A DNA stretch of 64,000 nucleotides from Sphingomonas taxi (GCF_000764535.1 NZ_CP009571.1:2289001-2353000), one strand, 5' to 3'; counted from the stretch's first letter, positions 9,677 to 19,443 are shown. Program-made: numbers and translations. Notes: a model not told the origin generated them from the letters alone.

Positions 9677-10699
9677 TCACCCCCATTGCCGCGCATACCG
9701 CTGCCCCAGCAGCGTCAGCAGCTCATATTGCGACATCCCGCTCGCTGCCGCCGCCGCCGGCAGCGCGAAGTCGAGCGTGATCCAGTCGCCCTCCGCCAGA
9801 TTCGGCGCGGCGGTGACGTCGATCGCCATCAGGTCCATCGAGACCCGCCCGATCACCGGCAGCGCCCCCCCGCCCGCCCGGCCGCGGTCGGAGAAGCCGC
9901 GGACATAGCCGTCGGCATAGCCGAGGTTAAGGATCGCCACTTCGGTCACACGCGGCGCGGTCCAGGTGGCGTTGTAGCCGACCGTCTCGCCGGCGGGGAC
10001 GGTGCGGCGTTGCAGCACCTGCGCCTCGGGCGTCGCCACCTGGCGGATCGTGCCCGCGAATTCCGGCCGGACGATGCCGCCGTACAGCGCGATTCCCGGG
10101 CGGGTGAGATCGAAGGCGTACCCCGCCCCGAGCGCGATACCGGCGGAATTGGCGAGGCTCATCCGGCGCGCGCCCGTCACCCCCGCCAGCGCCGCGAAGG
10201 CGGCGCGCTGGCGATCGTTCATCGCGCTGTCCTCGTCGGCGCAGGCGAGATGGCTGATCAGCGTCTCGATCGTCAGCCCGTCGAGCAGGCCGTCGCGCAC
10301 CGCCGCCGGCGAGACGCCGAGCCGGTTGATCCCGGTGTCGACCATCACGTCGCAGGCACCGCCGCCCGCCGCGCGCCAGCGCGCGACCTGCGTCTCGCTG
10401 TTGAGCACCGGGCGCGCGATGCCCTGCCGCGCCAGCGGCATGTCCTCGGCGCGGACGCCGTGCAGCACCGACAAAGGCAGGCCGAGCGGCGCCAGCCGCG
10501 CCGCCTCGGCCCAGCTCGCGACGAAGAAGTCGCGGCAGCCGGCGGCGGCGAGCTGCCCTGCGACCTCGCTCGCGCCGAGGCCGTAGCCGTCCGCCTTGAT
10601 TGCCGCGCCGCACGCCGCCGTGCCGCTCATCCGGTCGAGCGCGCGCCAATTGTCGGCGAGGGCATGGCGGTCGAGGCGGAGGCGGAGGGGAGCGGTCAC
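9677..10699 (-). CDS. alr: Alanine racemase
   Basis: The product has 340 residues and a GTG start. It interconverts L- and D-alanine for peptidoglycan. The PLP lysine is Lys35 in AIKADGYGLGA, and the second catalytic base Tyr242 sits in ETVGYNATW. The TIM-barrel N-domain and C-terminal beta domain are of normal length. The GTG at 10697-10699 is preferred to an upstream in-frame ATG because the latter lies inside the preceding receptor gene and adds a non-conserved 26 residues. It follows the TonB receptor on the same strand by 47 nt and ends exactly at the stop of the convergent 2OG oxygenase. Confidence 0.93.
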   Translation of the reverse strand: MTAPLRLRLDRHALADNWRALDRMSGTAACGAAIKADGYGLGASEVAGQLAAAGCRDFFVASWAEAARLAPLGLPLSVLHGVRAEDMPLARQGIARPVLNSETQVARWRAAGGGACDVMVDTGINRLGVSPAAVRDGLLDGLTIETLISHLACADEDSAMNDRQRAAFAALAGVTGARRMSLANSAGIALGAGYAFDLTRPGIALYGGIVRPEFAGTIRQVATPEAQVLQRRTVPAGETVGYNATWTAPRVTEVAILNLGYADGYVRGFSDRGRAGGGALPVIGRVSMDLMAIDVTAAPNLAEGDWITLDFALPAAAAASGMSQYELLTLLGQRYARQWG

Positions 10700-10746
10700 G
10701 CCGGGGCGTGTAATCGCCCCGGCTGCCGGCGTCGAGCCACGCCGGT

Positions 10747-12786
10747 TCAATCGAGCCGCGCGCGCACCCCGATCCACAGCGTCCGGGGGGTCGCGCGCTC
10801 GACGATATTGGCGCCGCTGATCCCCGCCTCGACGCGCGCGTCGAAGACGTTCTCGGCCCGCGCCTCGATCGTCAGCACGCGCGTCACCGGCAGCGCGGCA
10901 TAGCCGTCGAGCGTCGTCGCGGGGGCGAGGCTGCGACTGTTCTGGTCGTCGTCGAACTGGCGCGCGACGTGACGCAGCGTCGCCGAGACGGCCGCACGCC
11001 GCTGCCGCCAGCCGAGCGTCCCGGATATCGCGTCACGGGGCGTCTGCGCCGGACGCAGACCGTCGAGCGCCACCGCCGCGCCCGAGGCGCGGACGCGTGC
11101 GTCGACATGGCTCCACGAGGCGAGCGCGGTGAACGGCCCGGTCGCATAGCGCGCATCGACCTCGACGCCGGTCGAGCGGATCGCGTCGAGGTTGCGGCGG
11201 ACACGCATGGCGCTGGTCGGCGTCGCGGCGAGCGTCACGTTGGCGATCGCATCGTCGAGCTGGTTGTGGAACAGCGTCGCGGCGAGGCTGGCGTCGGCGA
11301 AGGGCGTCAGCGTCACGCCGCCCTCGATCCCCGTCAGCCGCTCGGGCGAGAGGCCGGCATTGGCGGCGGTGACGTCATTGCCGACGCGGAAGGGGCGATA
11401 GAGTTCGTTGAGCGTCGGCAGCCGCCAGCCACGATAGGCCGCCGCGCGCACCGTCACCGCCGCGGCGGCGCGCCACGCGGCGCCGAGCCGGCCAGTGAAT
11501 TCACTGCCGTCGCGATCGGCGAAGCGATTGTCGGTCAGCGCCGCACCGCCGGCGAGCGGGCGCTCGCGAAGAAAGCCGCCGTCGATCCGCCACCAATCGA
11601 TACGCCCCGCCCCGGTCAGCGTCAGGTCGCCGAGCGCGACGCTGCCGTCGGCGAACAGACCCTGGGTGCGGGTCGATCCGCCCGCCTCGCGGCGGCGGGT
11701 CGGGCTGGCGTTGACGAAGGTGAACAGTTCCTGCGTCTTGCCGGAGACGTCGCGGATGTCGGCGCCGAGCCGCAGGTCGATCGCCTCGCCGACCGGCGGC
11801 TGCACCTCCAGCCGCGCGCCGAGCCCGGTGGCGGGCGTGTTATATTGGTTCAGCGACTGGCTGACGGTCGTCCGCGCCGCGTTGATGCTGGCGAAGCTGG
11901 AGGCGAAGGCACGGGTCTGCAGATAGGCGAGCGCCGACCAGCCCCAGGCGCCGCGGCCGACGAGGCGCAGGCTGGCGTCGGCGCCGTCCGACCGGTTCGC
12001 GGTGAACGCCGTGCCGCGGTCGCGCCGGTCGGTGAAGGCGCTGACGTTGGCCTGCACCTCGGTCGACGGCGCGACGGTCACGACGGTACGCAGCGCCCCC
12101 GATGCCTGTTCGTAGGGCGCGGCGCGGTCGACCGGGCCGCGGCTCGATGCGACCGTCGGCACGAAGCCGTCGCCGCGCGCATAAGCCCCCGACAGCGTCG
12201 CGAAGCCGCCGTCGCGGACCAGCGCCGCGGCGCCCTGCGCCTCGATCGAATCGCGGCTGCCGTAGAACAGGCTGGCGTCGAGCGGCGCGAGCTGGTCGGG
12301 GGTGGCGCTGTCGAGCTGGACGGTGCCGGCGAGCGCACCGGGGCCGAAATAGCCGCTGCCGCCGCCGCGCGTCACCCGCACCTGCCCCAGCCGCCCCGTG
12401 GCATAGGCCGGAAATGCGACCCAGCCGCCGAACGGATCGGCCTGCGGCACGCCGTCGAGGATCAGCAGCGCACGGCTGGAGGCATTGCCGCCGATCCCGC
12501 GCAGGGTGATGCCCTGGCTGGTGGGATTAGCGGTGCGACTGTCGGACCGGCGGAACTGCTGCAAGCCGGCGACATCGGCGAGCACGCTTTCCAGCCGCGC
12601 GCTGGCATTGGCCTGAAGCCGGTCGCGATCGATTGTGACGATGTCGAAGGCGCGCTCGCCGGGCGAATCGGGCAGGCCGCGGCCGGTGACGACGATATCG
12701 GGCGCGACGTCGGGATCGGCCTGCGCCAGCGCAGGGACGGCGATCGCCGAGGCGAACAGGACGGCGGTGGAAAGCAGAAGACGCAT
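10747..12786 (-). CDS. TonB-dependent receptor (679 aa)
   Basis: A signal peptide ends ALAQA at about residue 22. A TonB-box-like DIVVTGRGL is at residues 29-37. The plug domain contains LESVLADVAGLQQFRR, the ITLRGIGGNASSRALLILDGVPQ signature, and GSGYFGPGALAG. The barrel follows with YRGWRLPTLNELYRPF at ~455. The C-terminus reads WIGVRARLD. The size and motifs resemble siderophore or vitamin receptors rather than the very large receptor at 5363. No cobalamin riboswitch or Fur-type box was recognised upstream. The alr gene lies 47 nt downstream, so it may be co-transcribed. Confidence 0.9.
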   Translation of the reverse strand: MRLLLSTAVLFASAIAVPALAQADPDVAPDIVVTGRGLPDSPGERAFDIVTIDRDRLQANASARLESVLADVAGLQQFRRSDSRTANPTSQGITLRGIGGNASSRALLILDGVPQADPFGGWVAFPAYATGRLGQVRVTRGGGSGYFGPGALAGTVQLDSATPDQLAPLDASLFYGSRDSIEAQGAAALVRDGGFATLSGAYARGDGFVPTVASSRGPVDRAAPYEQASGALRTVVTVAPSTEVQANVSAFTDRRDRGTAFTANRSDGADASLRLVGRGAWGWSALAYLQTRAFASSFASINAARTTVSQSLNQYNTPATGLGARLEVQPPVGEAIDLRLGADIRDVSGKTQELFTFVNASPTRRREAGGSTRTQGLFADGSVALGDLTLTGAGRIDWWRIDGGFLRERPLAGGAALTDNRFADRDGSEFTGRLGAAWRAAAAVTVRAAAYRGWRLPTLNELYRPFRVGNDVTAANAGLSPERLTGIEGGVTLTPFADASLAATLFHNQLDDAIANVTLAATPTSAMRVRRNLDAIRSTGVEVDARYATGPFTALASWSHVDARVRASGAAVALDGLRPAQTPRDAISGTLGWRQRRAAVSATLRHVARQFDDDQNSRSLAPATTLDGYAALPVTRVLTIEARAENVFDARVEAGISGANIVERATPRTLWIGVRARLD

Positions 12787-12954
12787 CGCGCCCCCTTGGC
12801 GGTTTCCGGCGCCGAGGAGAATGACAAACCTCGCTTATTCAGAGCGGTGTACCGGCCACCTTGCGCGGTATGTGACATCGACGTTGCAAGGACGACGCGG
12901 ATCGGGAACGATCCCGGTCGCGCTGCGCTTGCTGCGGACTCGAAGGAGATGGTC

Positions 12955-13011
12955 ATGGCGGTTCCTTATTCTCTCCCGCCCGCGTCAGTGTCGCAGGGGG
13001 CGTCGCGATGA
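12955..13011 (+). CDS. Possible 18-residue leader peptide coupled to the next gene
   Basis: A strong AAGGAG (12943-12948) precedes an ATG at 12955. The frame reads MAVPYSLPPASVSQGASR and ends in TGA that overlaps the ATG of the 92-residue gene (ATGA at 13008-13011). The good ribosome binding site with the overlapping junction suggests translational coupling. Chance cannot be excluded for so short a frame. Confidence 0.35.
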   Translation: MAVPYSLPPASVSQGASR

Positions 13012-13286
13012 GCCGGCCGGTGCTCGGCGCGTCGGCGCTGCGCGACGAACTCAACCAGGCGGCGCTCCGCCTGTCGCTCGACAGCGAAGGCGCGAGGATC
13101 GAGTTCATGCTGCCGACGCTCGCCGATCCCTGGGACGGCGCGTCCGGCCACAATTGGGACGTCCAGGCCTTCTGCCCCGAGGAGCTCGATGCAATCGCGC
13201 GCCGCGCGGTCGAGGAGGTCGCCGCGGACTGGGACCTCGACCCGCACAACACCGAGGATGACGTGACGTTCGTCGCCGATCGCTGA
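13008..13286 (+). CDS. Hypothetical acidic 92-aa protein
   Basis: The product has 92 residues and is acidic, with no signal peptide or membrane segment. Visible features are an N-terminal helix-like ALRDELNQAALRLSLD, a Trp-containing centre (WDGASGHNWDVQ) and an acidic C-terminus ending EDDVTFVADR. I do not recognise the family. Its ATG overlaps the stop of the 18-residue frame, which carries the good ribosome binding site, so its translation may depend on that frame. It is divergent from the TonB receptor at 10747 and 114 nt before the aldehyde dehydrogenase. Confidence 0.6.
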   Translation: MSRPVLGASALRDELNQAALRLSLDSEGARIEFMLPTLADPWDGASGHNWDVQAFCPEELDAIARRAVEEVAADWDLDPHNTEDDVTFVADR

Positions 13287-13400
13287 CCGCGCCTTATCGT
13301 CTCTTGCGTCGCAGGTGCGCGACCGGCGCGACGTGCACCATTGTCGCGGAGCGATCGGGTCCCTAGAATAACTCTGACAATTTCCGAGAGAGGTATTTCC

Positions 13401-14981
13401 ATGATCGACGGCGCCCTGCTGATCGGTGGCGAAGCACGCCAGGCCGCGAACCGGTTCACCGCGGTGAATCCGGCAAGCGGCGAGACGCTGACCCCGGACT
13501 TCTCGTCGGCGAATGCCGATGCGGTGGCCGAGGCCTGCACGCTCGCCGAAGACGCGTTCGCGACCTATGCCGCGACCGACCTCGAATCGCGTGCCGCGTT
13601 CCTCGAGGGCATCGCGCAGAACATCCTCGACATCGGCGACGAACTGATCGAGCGCGCGATGGCGGAGAGCGGCCTGCCGCGCGCCCGCCTCGAGGGCGAG
13701 CGCGGCCGCACCGTCGGCCAGCTCAAGCTGTTCGCCGGCGTCGTGCGCCAGGGCGACTTCCTCGACGCGACGATCGACCCTGCGCTGCCCGACCGCGCGC
13801 CGCTGCCGCGCCCCGACCTGCGCCGCGTCAATCTGGCGATCGGCCCGGTCGCGGTATTCGGCGCGTCCAACTTCCCGCTCGCGTTCTCGGTGGCGGGCGG
13901 CGACACCGCCTCGGCGCTCGCCGCCGGCTGTCCGGTGGTGGTGAAGGGTCATCCCTCGCATCCCGGCACCGGCGAGCTGGTCGCGCGCGCGATCCAGAAG
14001 GCCGTCGCGGACGCCGGCCTGCCCGCAGGCGTCTTCTCCTATCTGCCCGGCGAGACCAACGAGCTGGGCGGCGCGCTGGTCGCCGATCCGCGCATCCAGG
14101 CGGTGGGCTTCACCGGTTCGCGCGGCGGCGGCCTCGCCCTCGTCCGCATCGCCGCCAAGCGCGATGAGCCGATCCCGGTCTATGCCGAAATGTCGAGCAT
14201 CAACCCGGTCGTCCTCTTCCCCGCCGCGCTCGCCGCACGCGGGGCGGCGCTGGCCAAGGAGTTCGTCGGGTCGCTGACGATGGGCGCCGGCCAGTTCTGC
14301 ACCAACCCCGGCCTCGTGCTGGCGGTCGACGGCCCCGATCTCGACGCGTTCGTCGAGGCAGCGGGTTCGGCCCTGACCGACAGCGCGCCGGCGACGATGC
14401 TGTCGCCCGGTATCCACGCCAGCTTCGAGCAGGGCGTCGCGGCGCTCGCCGGCCATGAGGCGGTGCGCACCGTCGCGCGCGGCAAGTCCGGCGAGGGCGT
14501 CAACCAGGCGGTCGGCGCCTTCTTCGAGACGACCGCCGACCAGTTCCTCGCCGACGTCAAGCTCTCGCACGAGGTGTTCGGCTCGTCGTCGATGCTGGTA
14601 CGCTGCCGCGACCTTCCCGAGATCGCCTTGGTGATCGCCAAGCTGGAAGGCCAGCTCACCGCGACGCTGCAGGTCGATCCCGCCGACGAGGCGGAGGCGG
14701 CGAAGCTGGTGCCGGTGATCGCGCGCCGCGTCGGCCGCATCCTGGCGAACGGCTGGCCGACGGGTGTCGAGGTGGCGCCGGCGATGGTCCACGGCGGTCC
14801 CTTCCCGGCGACGAGCGACGGGCGGACGACGTCGGTCGGCACGCTCGCGATCGCGCGCTTCCTGCGTCCGGTCTGCTTCCAGAACCTCGCGCCGGCGCTG
14901 CTGCCCGAGGCGCTGCACGACGACAATGGCTGGGGTATCGCCCGTCGCCTCGACGGCAAGCGCGAGGCGAGCCCGCGGTAA
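13401..14981 (+). CDS. Alpha-ketoglutarate semialdehyde (2,5-dioxovalerate) dehydrogenase family
   Basis: The product has 526 residues. It belongs to the NAD(P)-dependent aldehyde dehydrogenase superfamily: catalytic Cys300 in [10 protein letters not shown], general base Glu263 in [10 protein letters not shown], Asn157 in [10 protein letters not shown], and cofactor Lys182 in [10 protein letters not shown]. The HPSHPGTGE and AEMSSINPV signatures fit the ketoglutarate-semialdehyde group, which oxidises the last intermediate of non-phosphorylating pentose and hexuronate degradation to 2-oxoglutarate. The facing SMP-30 lactonase supports such a sugar-acid role; this pathway link is inference. 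The ATG at 13401 follows GAGAGAGG at good spacing. Confidence 0.85.
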   Translation: MIDGALLIGGEARQAANRFTAVNPASGETLTPDFSSANADAVAEACTLAEDAFATYAATDLESRAAFLEGIAQNILDIGDELIERAMAESGLPRARLEGERGRTVGQLKLFAGVVRQGDFLDATIDPALPDRAPLPRPDLRRVNLAIGPVAVFGASNFPLAFSVAGGDTASALAAGCPVVVKGHPSHPGTGELVARAIQKAVADAGLPAGVFSYLPGETNELGGALVADPRIQAVGFTGSRGGGLALVRIAAKRDEPIPVYAEMSSINPVVLFPAALAARGAALAKEFVGSLTMGAGQFCTNPGLVLAVDGPDLDAFVEAAGSALTDSAPATMLSPGIHASFEQGVAALAGHEAVRTVARGKSGEGVNQAVGAFFETTADQFLADVKLSHEVFGSSSMLVRCRDLPEIALVIAKLEGQLTATLQVDPADEAEAAKLVPVIARRVGRILANGWPTGVEVAPAMVHGGPFPATSDGRTTSVGTLAIARFLRPVCFQNLAPALLPEALHDDNGWGIARRLDGKREASPR

Positions 14982-15313
14982 AGGCGGACCGACTCCTCCC
15001 TCGCTTAGGCGGGGGAGGATCGGCGGTAGCGTAGGGCTGCACCCGTTCCCCACCCACCCGTCACCCCGGACTTGTTCCGGGGTCCACCGGGCTGCTGGGG
15101 TACGGCTGGAGGCCCATGCCGTTCCCCTCGCCCCGACGTACCGCCAGAAAGAGCCGCGGCATCTGCAACCCTCACCCGTGCTCCTGCGAAAGCAGGAGCC
15201 CAGGATTCCGCACACCGTCAGCCGTTGCTCTGCTTGGCCCTGGGTTCCTGCGTTCGCAGGAACACTCCGATAGGAACCCGGCGGACGCTTGGACGCGCCC
15301 GGAACGGGTAGCC
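14982..15313. repeat. Gene-free block of stacked palindromic repeats
   Basis: This 332-nt convergent intergenic stretch holds three elements. A TCCTCCCTCGC...GGGGGAGGA palindrome lies near 14995-15020. A third copy of the 32-nt repeat arm seen at 469 lies at 15057-15088. A paired-hairpin element lies at about 15178-15264, with gctcctgcgaaagcaggagc on one side and ttcctgcgttcgcaggaa on the other. The last belongs to the family also found at 29875 and 54999. No gene is seen. Confidence 0.75.
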
Positions 15314-16189
15314 CTACAGCGCGACCGGCGTCACCGGCACGCCCGCGACGCCGGGATCGAAGGCGAACAGATTGCCCGCCTCGGGCTGATCCGCCAGCGC
15401 CGCTTCGTCGAGCCCCTTGCGCGCACTCGTCGCATAAGCGGTGCGCAGATCGGGGCCGCCGAAGGCGATCTTGGTGATGTTCGATGCCGGCAATCTGACC
15501 GTGCCGATCAGTTTGCCCGACGGGTCGTAGCGCCGCACGCCCCAGCCGCCCCATAGCGCGACCCAGAGACACCCCTCGGCATCGACCACCGAACCGTCGG
15601 GATGGCCGGCGCCTTCCTCGATCGTCACGAACGGCGTGGCCGCGCCGAGCGTGCCGTCGGCACCGATCGTCGCGCGCCAGATCGTCTTGCCGATCGTGTC
15701 GGTGTGGTAGAGCGTCGTGCCGTCGCCGGCGATCGCCGGGCCGTTGGTGATGCACACCGGTGCGAGGCCGCTGTCGGTGACGATGCCGGCAGCATGGCGG
15801 TAGACGCGGCCGCTCATGTCGGTCTCGGCATCGTCCATCGTGCCGAACCAGATGCGCCCCGCGCCGTCGGTCGCGGCGTCGTTGAGCCGGTTGCCGGCGG
15901 GATCGCCCTCCGGCCGGGCGAGGAAGGTGAAGCTGCCGTCCGCCGGATCGAAGCGGTGCAGCCCGGTGCGCAGGCCGGCGATCATCCCGCCGTCGGCGCT
16001 CGGCAGCATCCAGCCGACCTGATCGGGCGCATCCCAGCGCCGCGCCTCGCCCGTCGCCGGGTCGAACCGGTGGATGTGGCGGCTCTTGATGTCGACGAAC
16101 CACAAAGCCTGCTCGCGCGCCACCCAGACCGGGCCCTCGCCGAGGATCGCCTGCACCGGCAGGACGGTACGGACATTGTGATCGGTCAT
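15314..16189 (-). CDS. SMP-30/gluconolactonase family sugar lactonase
   Basis: The product has 291 residues and a six-bladed beta-propeller pattern. Expected metal ligands of the family are visible: Glu18 (GEGPVW), Asn149 (ITNGPA) and Asp198 (GHPDGSVVDAEG), with Asn103 in NRLNDAATDGAGR as substrate-binding residue. Such enzymes hydrolyse aldonolactones such as arabino- or gluconolactone. The ATG at 16187-16189 follows AGAGGAA. It converges with the semialdehyde dehydrogenase, which fits an oxidative sugar route, but a sugar dehydrogenase and a dehydratase are missing from the window. Confidence 0.87.
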   Translation of the reverse strand: MTDHNVRTVLPVQAILGEGPVWVAREQALWFVDIKSRHIHRFDPATGEARRWDAPDQVGWMLPSADGGMIAGLRTGLHRFDPADGSFTFLARPEGDPAGNRLNDAATDGAGRIWFGTMDDAETDMSGRVYRHAAGIVTDSGLAPVCITNGPAIAGDGTTLYHTDTIGKTIWRATIGADGTLGAATPFVTIEEGAGHPDGSVVDAEGCLWVALWGGWGVRRYDPSGKLIGTVRLPASNITKIAFGGPDLRTAYATSARKGLDEAALADQPEAGNLFAFDPGVAGVPVTPVAL

Positions 16190-16274
16190 CGCGCAATTCC
16201 TCTCCACTTGGGGTCGCGCGCTCCATCCACCGAAGCGCGGCTTTCGTCTAGTCTGACAAAAGCCGCGCGCGGGC

Positions 16275-17378
16275 TCAATCCATGTCGAACAGATCGCGAT
16301 ACTGGCGCGGCTGCGAGCGCAGATACTGGTCGGGCGCCTTGACGTGCGCGCCGAGATGCGCGGCGGCATGCCACGGCCAGCGCGGATCGTAGAGGATGGT
16401 GCGGGCGAGCGCGATCATATCGGCGTCGCCGGTGCCGACGATCGCCTCCGCCTGTTCGTAATCGGTGATGAGCCCGACCGCGACCACCGGCAGGCCGCAG
16501 CCCTGTTTGACCGCGCGGGCGAGCGGCACCTGATAGCTCGGGCCGGTCGGAATCTGCTGGCGCGGGTCGAGCCCGCCGCTCGACACGTGGATCGCCGCGC
16601 AGCCGCGCGCCTCGAGCGCACGGGCGAAAGCGACGGTCTGCTCGGCATCCCAGCCGCCCGCGACCCAGTCGCTGCCCGAGACGCGCATCGTCACCGGCTT
16701 GTCGGCGGGGAAAGCGGCGCGGACGGCGTCATGGACTTCGAGCGGGAAGCGCATGCGGTTATCGAGGCTGCCGCCATAATCGTCGGTGCGCCGGTTGGAG
16801 AGCGGCGAGAGAAACTGATGCAGCAGATAGCCGTGCGCGCCATGGAGCTGCACCGCGTCGATGCCGAGCCGCGCGGCGCGGCGGGCCGATTCGGCGAAGG
16901 CGTCGACGAGCCGCTTAAGATCGTCCTCGGTCAGTTCGGTCGGCGGATTCTCGCCCTCGGCGAAGGGCAGCGGCGACGGTGCGACCGTCTGCCAGCCGTC
17001 GGCGTGGTCGCGCGCGATCTGCTTGCCGCCCTTCCATGGCAGGTCGGTCGATGCCTTGCGGCCGGCATGGGCGAGCTGGATCGCGATCGGCATATCCGAA
17101 TGGCGGCGGATCGATTCGAGCACGCGGGCCATCGCCGCCTCGGTCGCATCGTCCCACAGGCCGACGTCGCCATAGGTGATCCGCCCCTCGGGGACGACCG
17201 CGGTCGCCTCGATCGTCAGCAGGCCGGCGCCGGACAAAGCGAGATGGCCGAGGTGGATCAGATGCCAGTCGGTCATCCGACCGTTCTCGGCGGAATATTG
17301 GCACATCGGCGCGATGACGATGCGGTTGGACAGGGTTGTGCTGCCGATGGTGATCGGCTGGAACAGGGCAGAAGACAT
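16275..17378 (-). CDS. Old yellow enzyme family NADPH dehydrogenase (YqjM-like)
   Basis: The product has 367 residues. It is an FMN-dependent ene-reductase of the YqjM class: Cys26 and Tyr28 (APMCQYSAENG) are the class-specific FMN and substrate residues, AHAGRK lies at ~103-108, and the substrate-binding pair His179/His182 sits in QLHGAHGYLLHQF. The C-terminus contains GLARTI-like DMIALARTILYDPRW. It reduces activated C=C bonds of enals, quinones or nitro compounds. It lies 85 nt upstream of the lactonase on the same strand and 27 nt beyond the start of the next gene, so operon membership is uncertain. Confidence 0.9.
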   Translation of the reverse strand: MSSALFQPITIGSTTLSNRIVIAPMCQYSAENGRMTDWHLIHLGHLALSGAGLLTIEATAVVPEGRITYGDVGLWDDATEAAMARVLESIRRHSDMPIAIQLAHAGRKASTDLPWKGGKQIARDHADGWQTVAPSPLPFAEGENPPTELTEDDLKRLVDAFAESARRAARLGIDAVQLHGAHGYLLHQFLSPLSNRRTDDYGGSLDNRMRFPLEVHDAVRAAFPADKPVTMRVSGSDWVAGGWDAEQTVAFARALEARGCAAIHVSSGGLDPRQQIPTGPSYQVPLARAVKQGCGLPVVAVGLITDYEQAEAIVGTGDADMIALARTILYDPRWPWHAAAHLGAHVKAPDQYLRSQPRQYRDLFDMD

Positions 17379-17405
17379 GGAGACCTCGCGTGGGGGACGG
17401 AGGCG

Positions 17406-18773
17406 TTACGCTTCGGCGCCCGTTTGGTGCCTTGCGGGCAGGCTGACGCGTGCCTCCAGCCCGCCGCCGTCGCGCTCGGCGAGCGTCAGCCGGCCGCCGT
17501 GCAGTTCGGCGAGCTCGCGGACGATGGCGAGGCCGAAGCCATGGCCCTCGCCACGCTCGTCGAGCCGCACACCCGGCTCGGTGACGCGGGTGCGCTCGGC
17601 GGCGGGGATGCCGGGGCCGTCGTCGGCGACGATCAGGTCGAGACGACGCGCATCGCTGGACTGCGCGCGCACTTCGACCCTCACCTCCGCGCGGGCATGG
17701 CGCGCGGCATTATCGAGGAGGTTGCCAAGCAGTTCGTCGAAATCCTGCGCATCCATCGCCGCGGCCGGATCGCCCGCGACCGCATGCGTCACCGCGATGC
17801 CGCGCGCGGCGTGGAGCCGGCCGATCGCCACCGCGAGATCGGCGACCGCCGGCGCGACGCGGGTGCTGGCGCGCGTATCGCCGGTGCCAGCGCGCGCACG
17901 CGACAGATGGTGGCGGATCGTGGCGTCGATCCGCGCGACCTGCGCCGCGGCGGCCGGATCGTCGCGCAGCGCGAGCGCGAGCGTCGCCACCGGCGTCTTG
18001 AGCGCATGGGCGAGATTGGCGGCGGACTGGCGCGCGGTGGCGAGCGCCGCGGCGCGATCGGCGGCGAGCGCGTTGAGTTCCGTCGCGAGGCCGCGCAACT
18101 CGACCGGCTGGTCCTCGTCGACCTCGGTCCGCGTGCCGTCGCGGATCGCGGCGACCTGCGCGCGCATCCGGGCGAGCGGACGCAAGCCGAGCCGCAACTG
18201 CACGATCGTCGCGACCGCGAGGAGACCGGCGAGGATTGCCAGCGCGGCGAGCAGCGGCACCAGTGCGTCGCGCAACGGCCGTGCGATCACGGCGCGCGGC
18301 GCGACCGCGAGCAGCGATACGTCGCCGCGCCCGGTCTGCATCACCAGCCTACGGGCATGGACGCTGCGCCCGGCCCGATCCTCGCCTTCGAGCACCTGCG
18401 GCGCATCGGCTTCGTCGCGCAGCATCGGCGGCCCCGGTGGTCCCGGCAGCGGACCGTCGCCCGGCCCCGGCCCGCCATGCAGCCGCGGCGTATCGGTCGA
18501 GCCGATCGCGCCGTCCGGCCCCTCGATCCGCCAATGCCAGCCGCGCCCCGCCTCCAGCGCCCCCGCCCGCGCGGTCAGCTGCGCGCGATCGACGCGGCCG
18601 TCGCGATCGACCGTGCTGGCGAGCAAAGCGATCTCGGCATCGAGCCGGCGGTCGATCCCCTCGGTGACGACGCGTTCGAGCACGCCGCCGATCGCCCAGC
18701 CGGCGATGCCGAGCGCGGCGAGGATCGCCACCGCCGACAGCAGCAACATGCGGCCCTGAATCGATCTGGGCAT
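17406..18773 (-). CDS. Sensor histidine kinase
   Basis: The product has 455 residues. A transmembrane segment at about residues 8-30 and a second at 172-193 enclose a periplasmic domain of ~140 residues with a Gly/Pro-rich run (GPGPGDGPLPGPPGPP, ~102-117). A HAMP-like linker follows. The phosphoacceptor is His256 (NLAHALKTPVA). The kinase core has an N box (NLLDNAARHA), G1 (DDGPGIP) and G2 (GHGFGLAIV). The arrangement matches PhoQ-like kinases of sphingomonads. It lies 4 nt after its response regulator. The ligand is not known. Confidence 0.92.
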   Translation of the reverse strand: MPRSIQGRMLLLSAVAILAALGIAGWAIGGVLERVVTEGIDRRLDAEIALLASTVDRDGRVDRAQLTARAGALEAGRGWHWRIEGPDGAIGSTDTPRLHGGPGPGDGPLPGPPGPPMLRDEADAPQVLEGEDRAGRSVHARRLVMQTGRGDVSLLAVAPRAVIARPLRDALVPLLAALAILAGLLAVATIVQLRLGLRPLARMRAQVAAIRDGTRTEVDEDQPVELRGLATELNALAADRAAALATARQSAANLAHALKTPVATLALALRDDPAAAAQVARIDATIRHHLSRARAGTGDTRASTRVAPAVADLAVAIGRLHAARGIAVTHAVAGDPAAAMDAQDFDELLGNLLDNAARHARAEVRVEVRAQSSDARRLDLIVADDGPGIPAAERTRVTEPGVRLDERGEGHGFGLAIVRELAELHGGRLTLAERDGGGLEARVSLPARHQTGAEA

Positions 18774-18777
18774 CGTC

Positions 18778-19443
18778 TCAGCCCTCGCCGCAGGTCAGGC
18801 GATAGCCGCGGCCGCGGATCGTCTCGATCATCTCGGCGCCGATCTTGCGGCGCAGCCGGCCGACGATCACCTCGAGGCTGTTCGAATCGACATCGGCATC
18901 GCCTTCGTAGACACGTTCGAGCAGGTCGAGCCGCTCGATCACCGCCTCGCGCCGCAGCATCAGCGCCGACAGCACGCGCCATTCGAACGCGGTGAGCTTG
19001 AGCGGCAGGCCGTCGAGCTCGAAATGGCCGATCTGCGTATCGAACGACAGCCGCCCGCAGGCGAGCACCGGCTGCGCATGGCCGGCGGCGCGGCGGACCA
19101 GCGCGCGCAGCCGCATCACCAGTTCCTCGACGCGGAACGGCTTGACCAGATAATCGTCGGCGCCCGCCTTGAAGCCCGCCACCTTGTCCGACCAGCCGTC
19201 GCGCGCGGTGAGGATCAGCACCGGCAGCGCGCGCCCCGCCGCGCGCCAGTCGCGCAGCACGGCGATGCCGTCCTTGCCGGTCAGCCCGAGGTCGAGCACC
19301 GCGGCGTCGTAGCTTTCGGTCTCGCCGAGATGGCCGGCGTCGATGCCGTGGGCGACGAGGTCGACCGCGAAATGCTCGGCGCGCAGCGCGCGCGCGATCG
19401 CCGGGCCCAGGTCGGAATCGTCTTCGACAAGCAAGATGCGCAT
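18778..19443 (-). CDS. OmpR-family response regulator
   Basis: The product has 221 residues. The receiver domain has the acidic pair (VEDDSD) and phosphoacceptor Asp51 (VLDLGLTG), with the conserved Lys in DDYLVKPF. A winged-helix effector domain follows (VDSNSLEVIVGRLRRKI and ETIRGRGYRL), typical of OmpR/PhoP. It is the first gene of a two-gene operon with the kinase at 17406. It is divergent from the OB-fold protein gene at 19552, with about 108 nt between, so it may control that gene; this is inference. Confidence 0.93.
   Translation of the reverse strand: MRILLVEDDSDLGPAIARALRAEHFAVDLVAHGIDAGHLGETESYDAAVLDLGLTGKDGIAVLRDWRAAGRALPVLILTARDGWSDKVAGFKAGADDYLVKPFRVEELVMRLRALVRRAAGHAQPVLACGRLSFDTQIGHFELDGLPLKLTAFEWRVLSALMLRREAVIERLDLLERVYEGDADVDSNSLEVIVGRLRRKIGAEMIETIRGRGYRLTCGEG

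Noticed and set aside
12787..12954. Cobalamin riboswitch upstream of the 679-aa receptor
   Set aside because: The conserved B12-box and paired helices could not be found.
12966..16226. Very long minus-strand open frame of 1086 codons
   Set aside because: It is a GC-rich shadow of the aldehyde dehydrogenase and SMP-30 genes; its translation is Arg/Asp/Gly-rich with no motif, whereas the true frames show active sites.
16344..18995. Long plus-strand open frame of 883 codons
   Set aside because: It is antisense to the old-yellow-enzyme and histidine kinase genes and lacks domain signatures.
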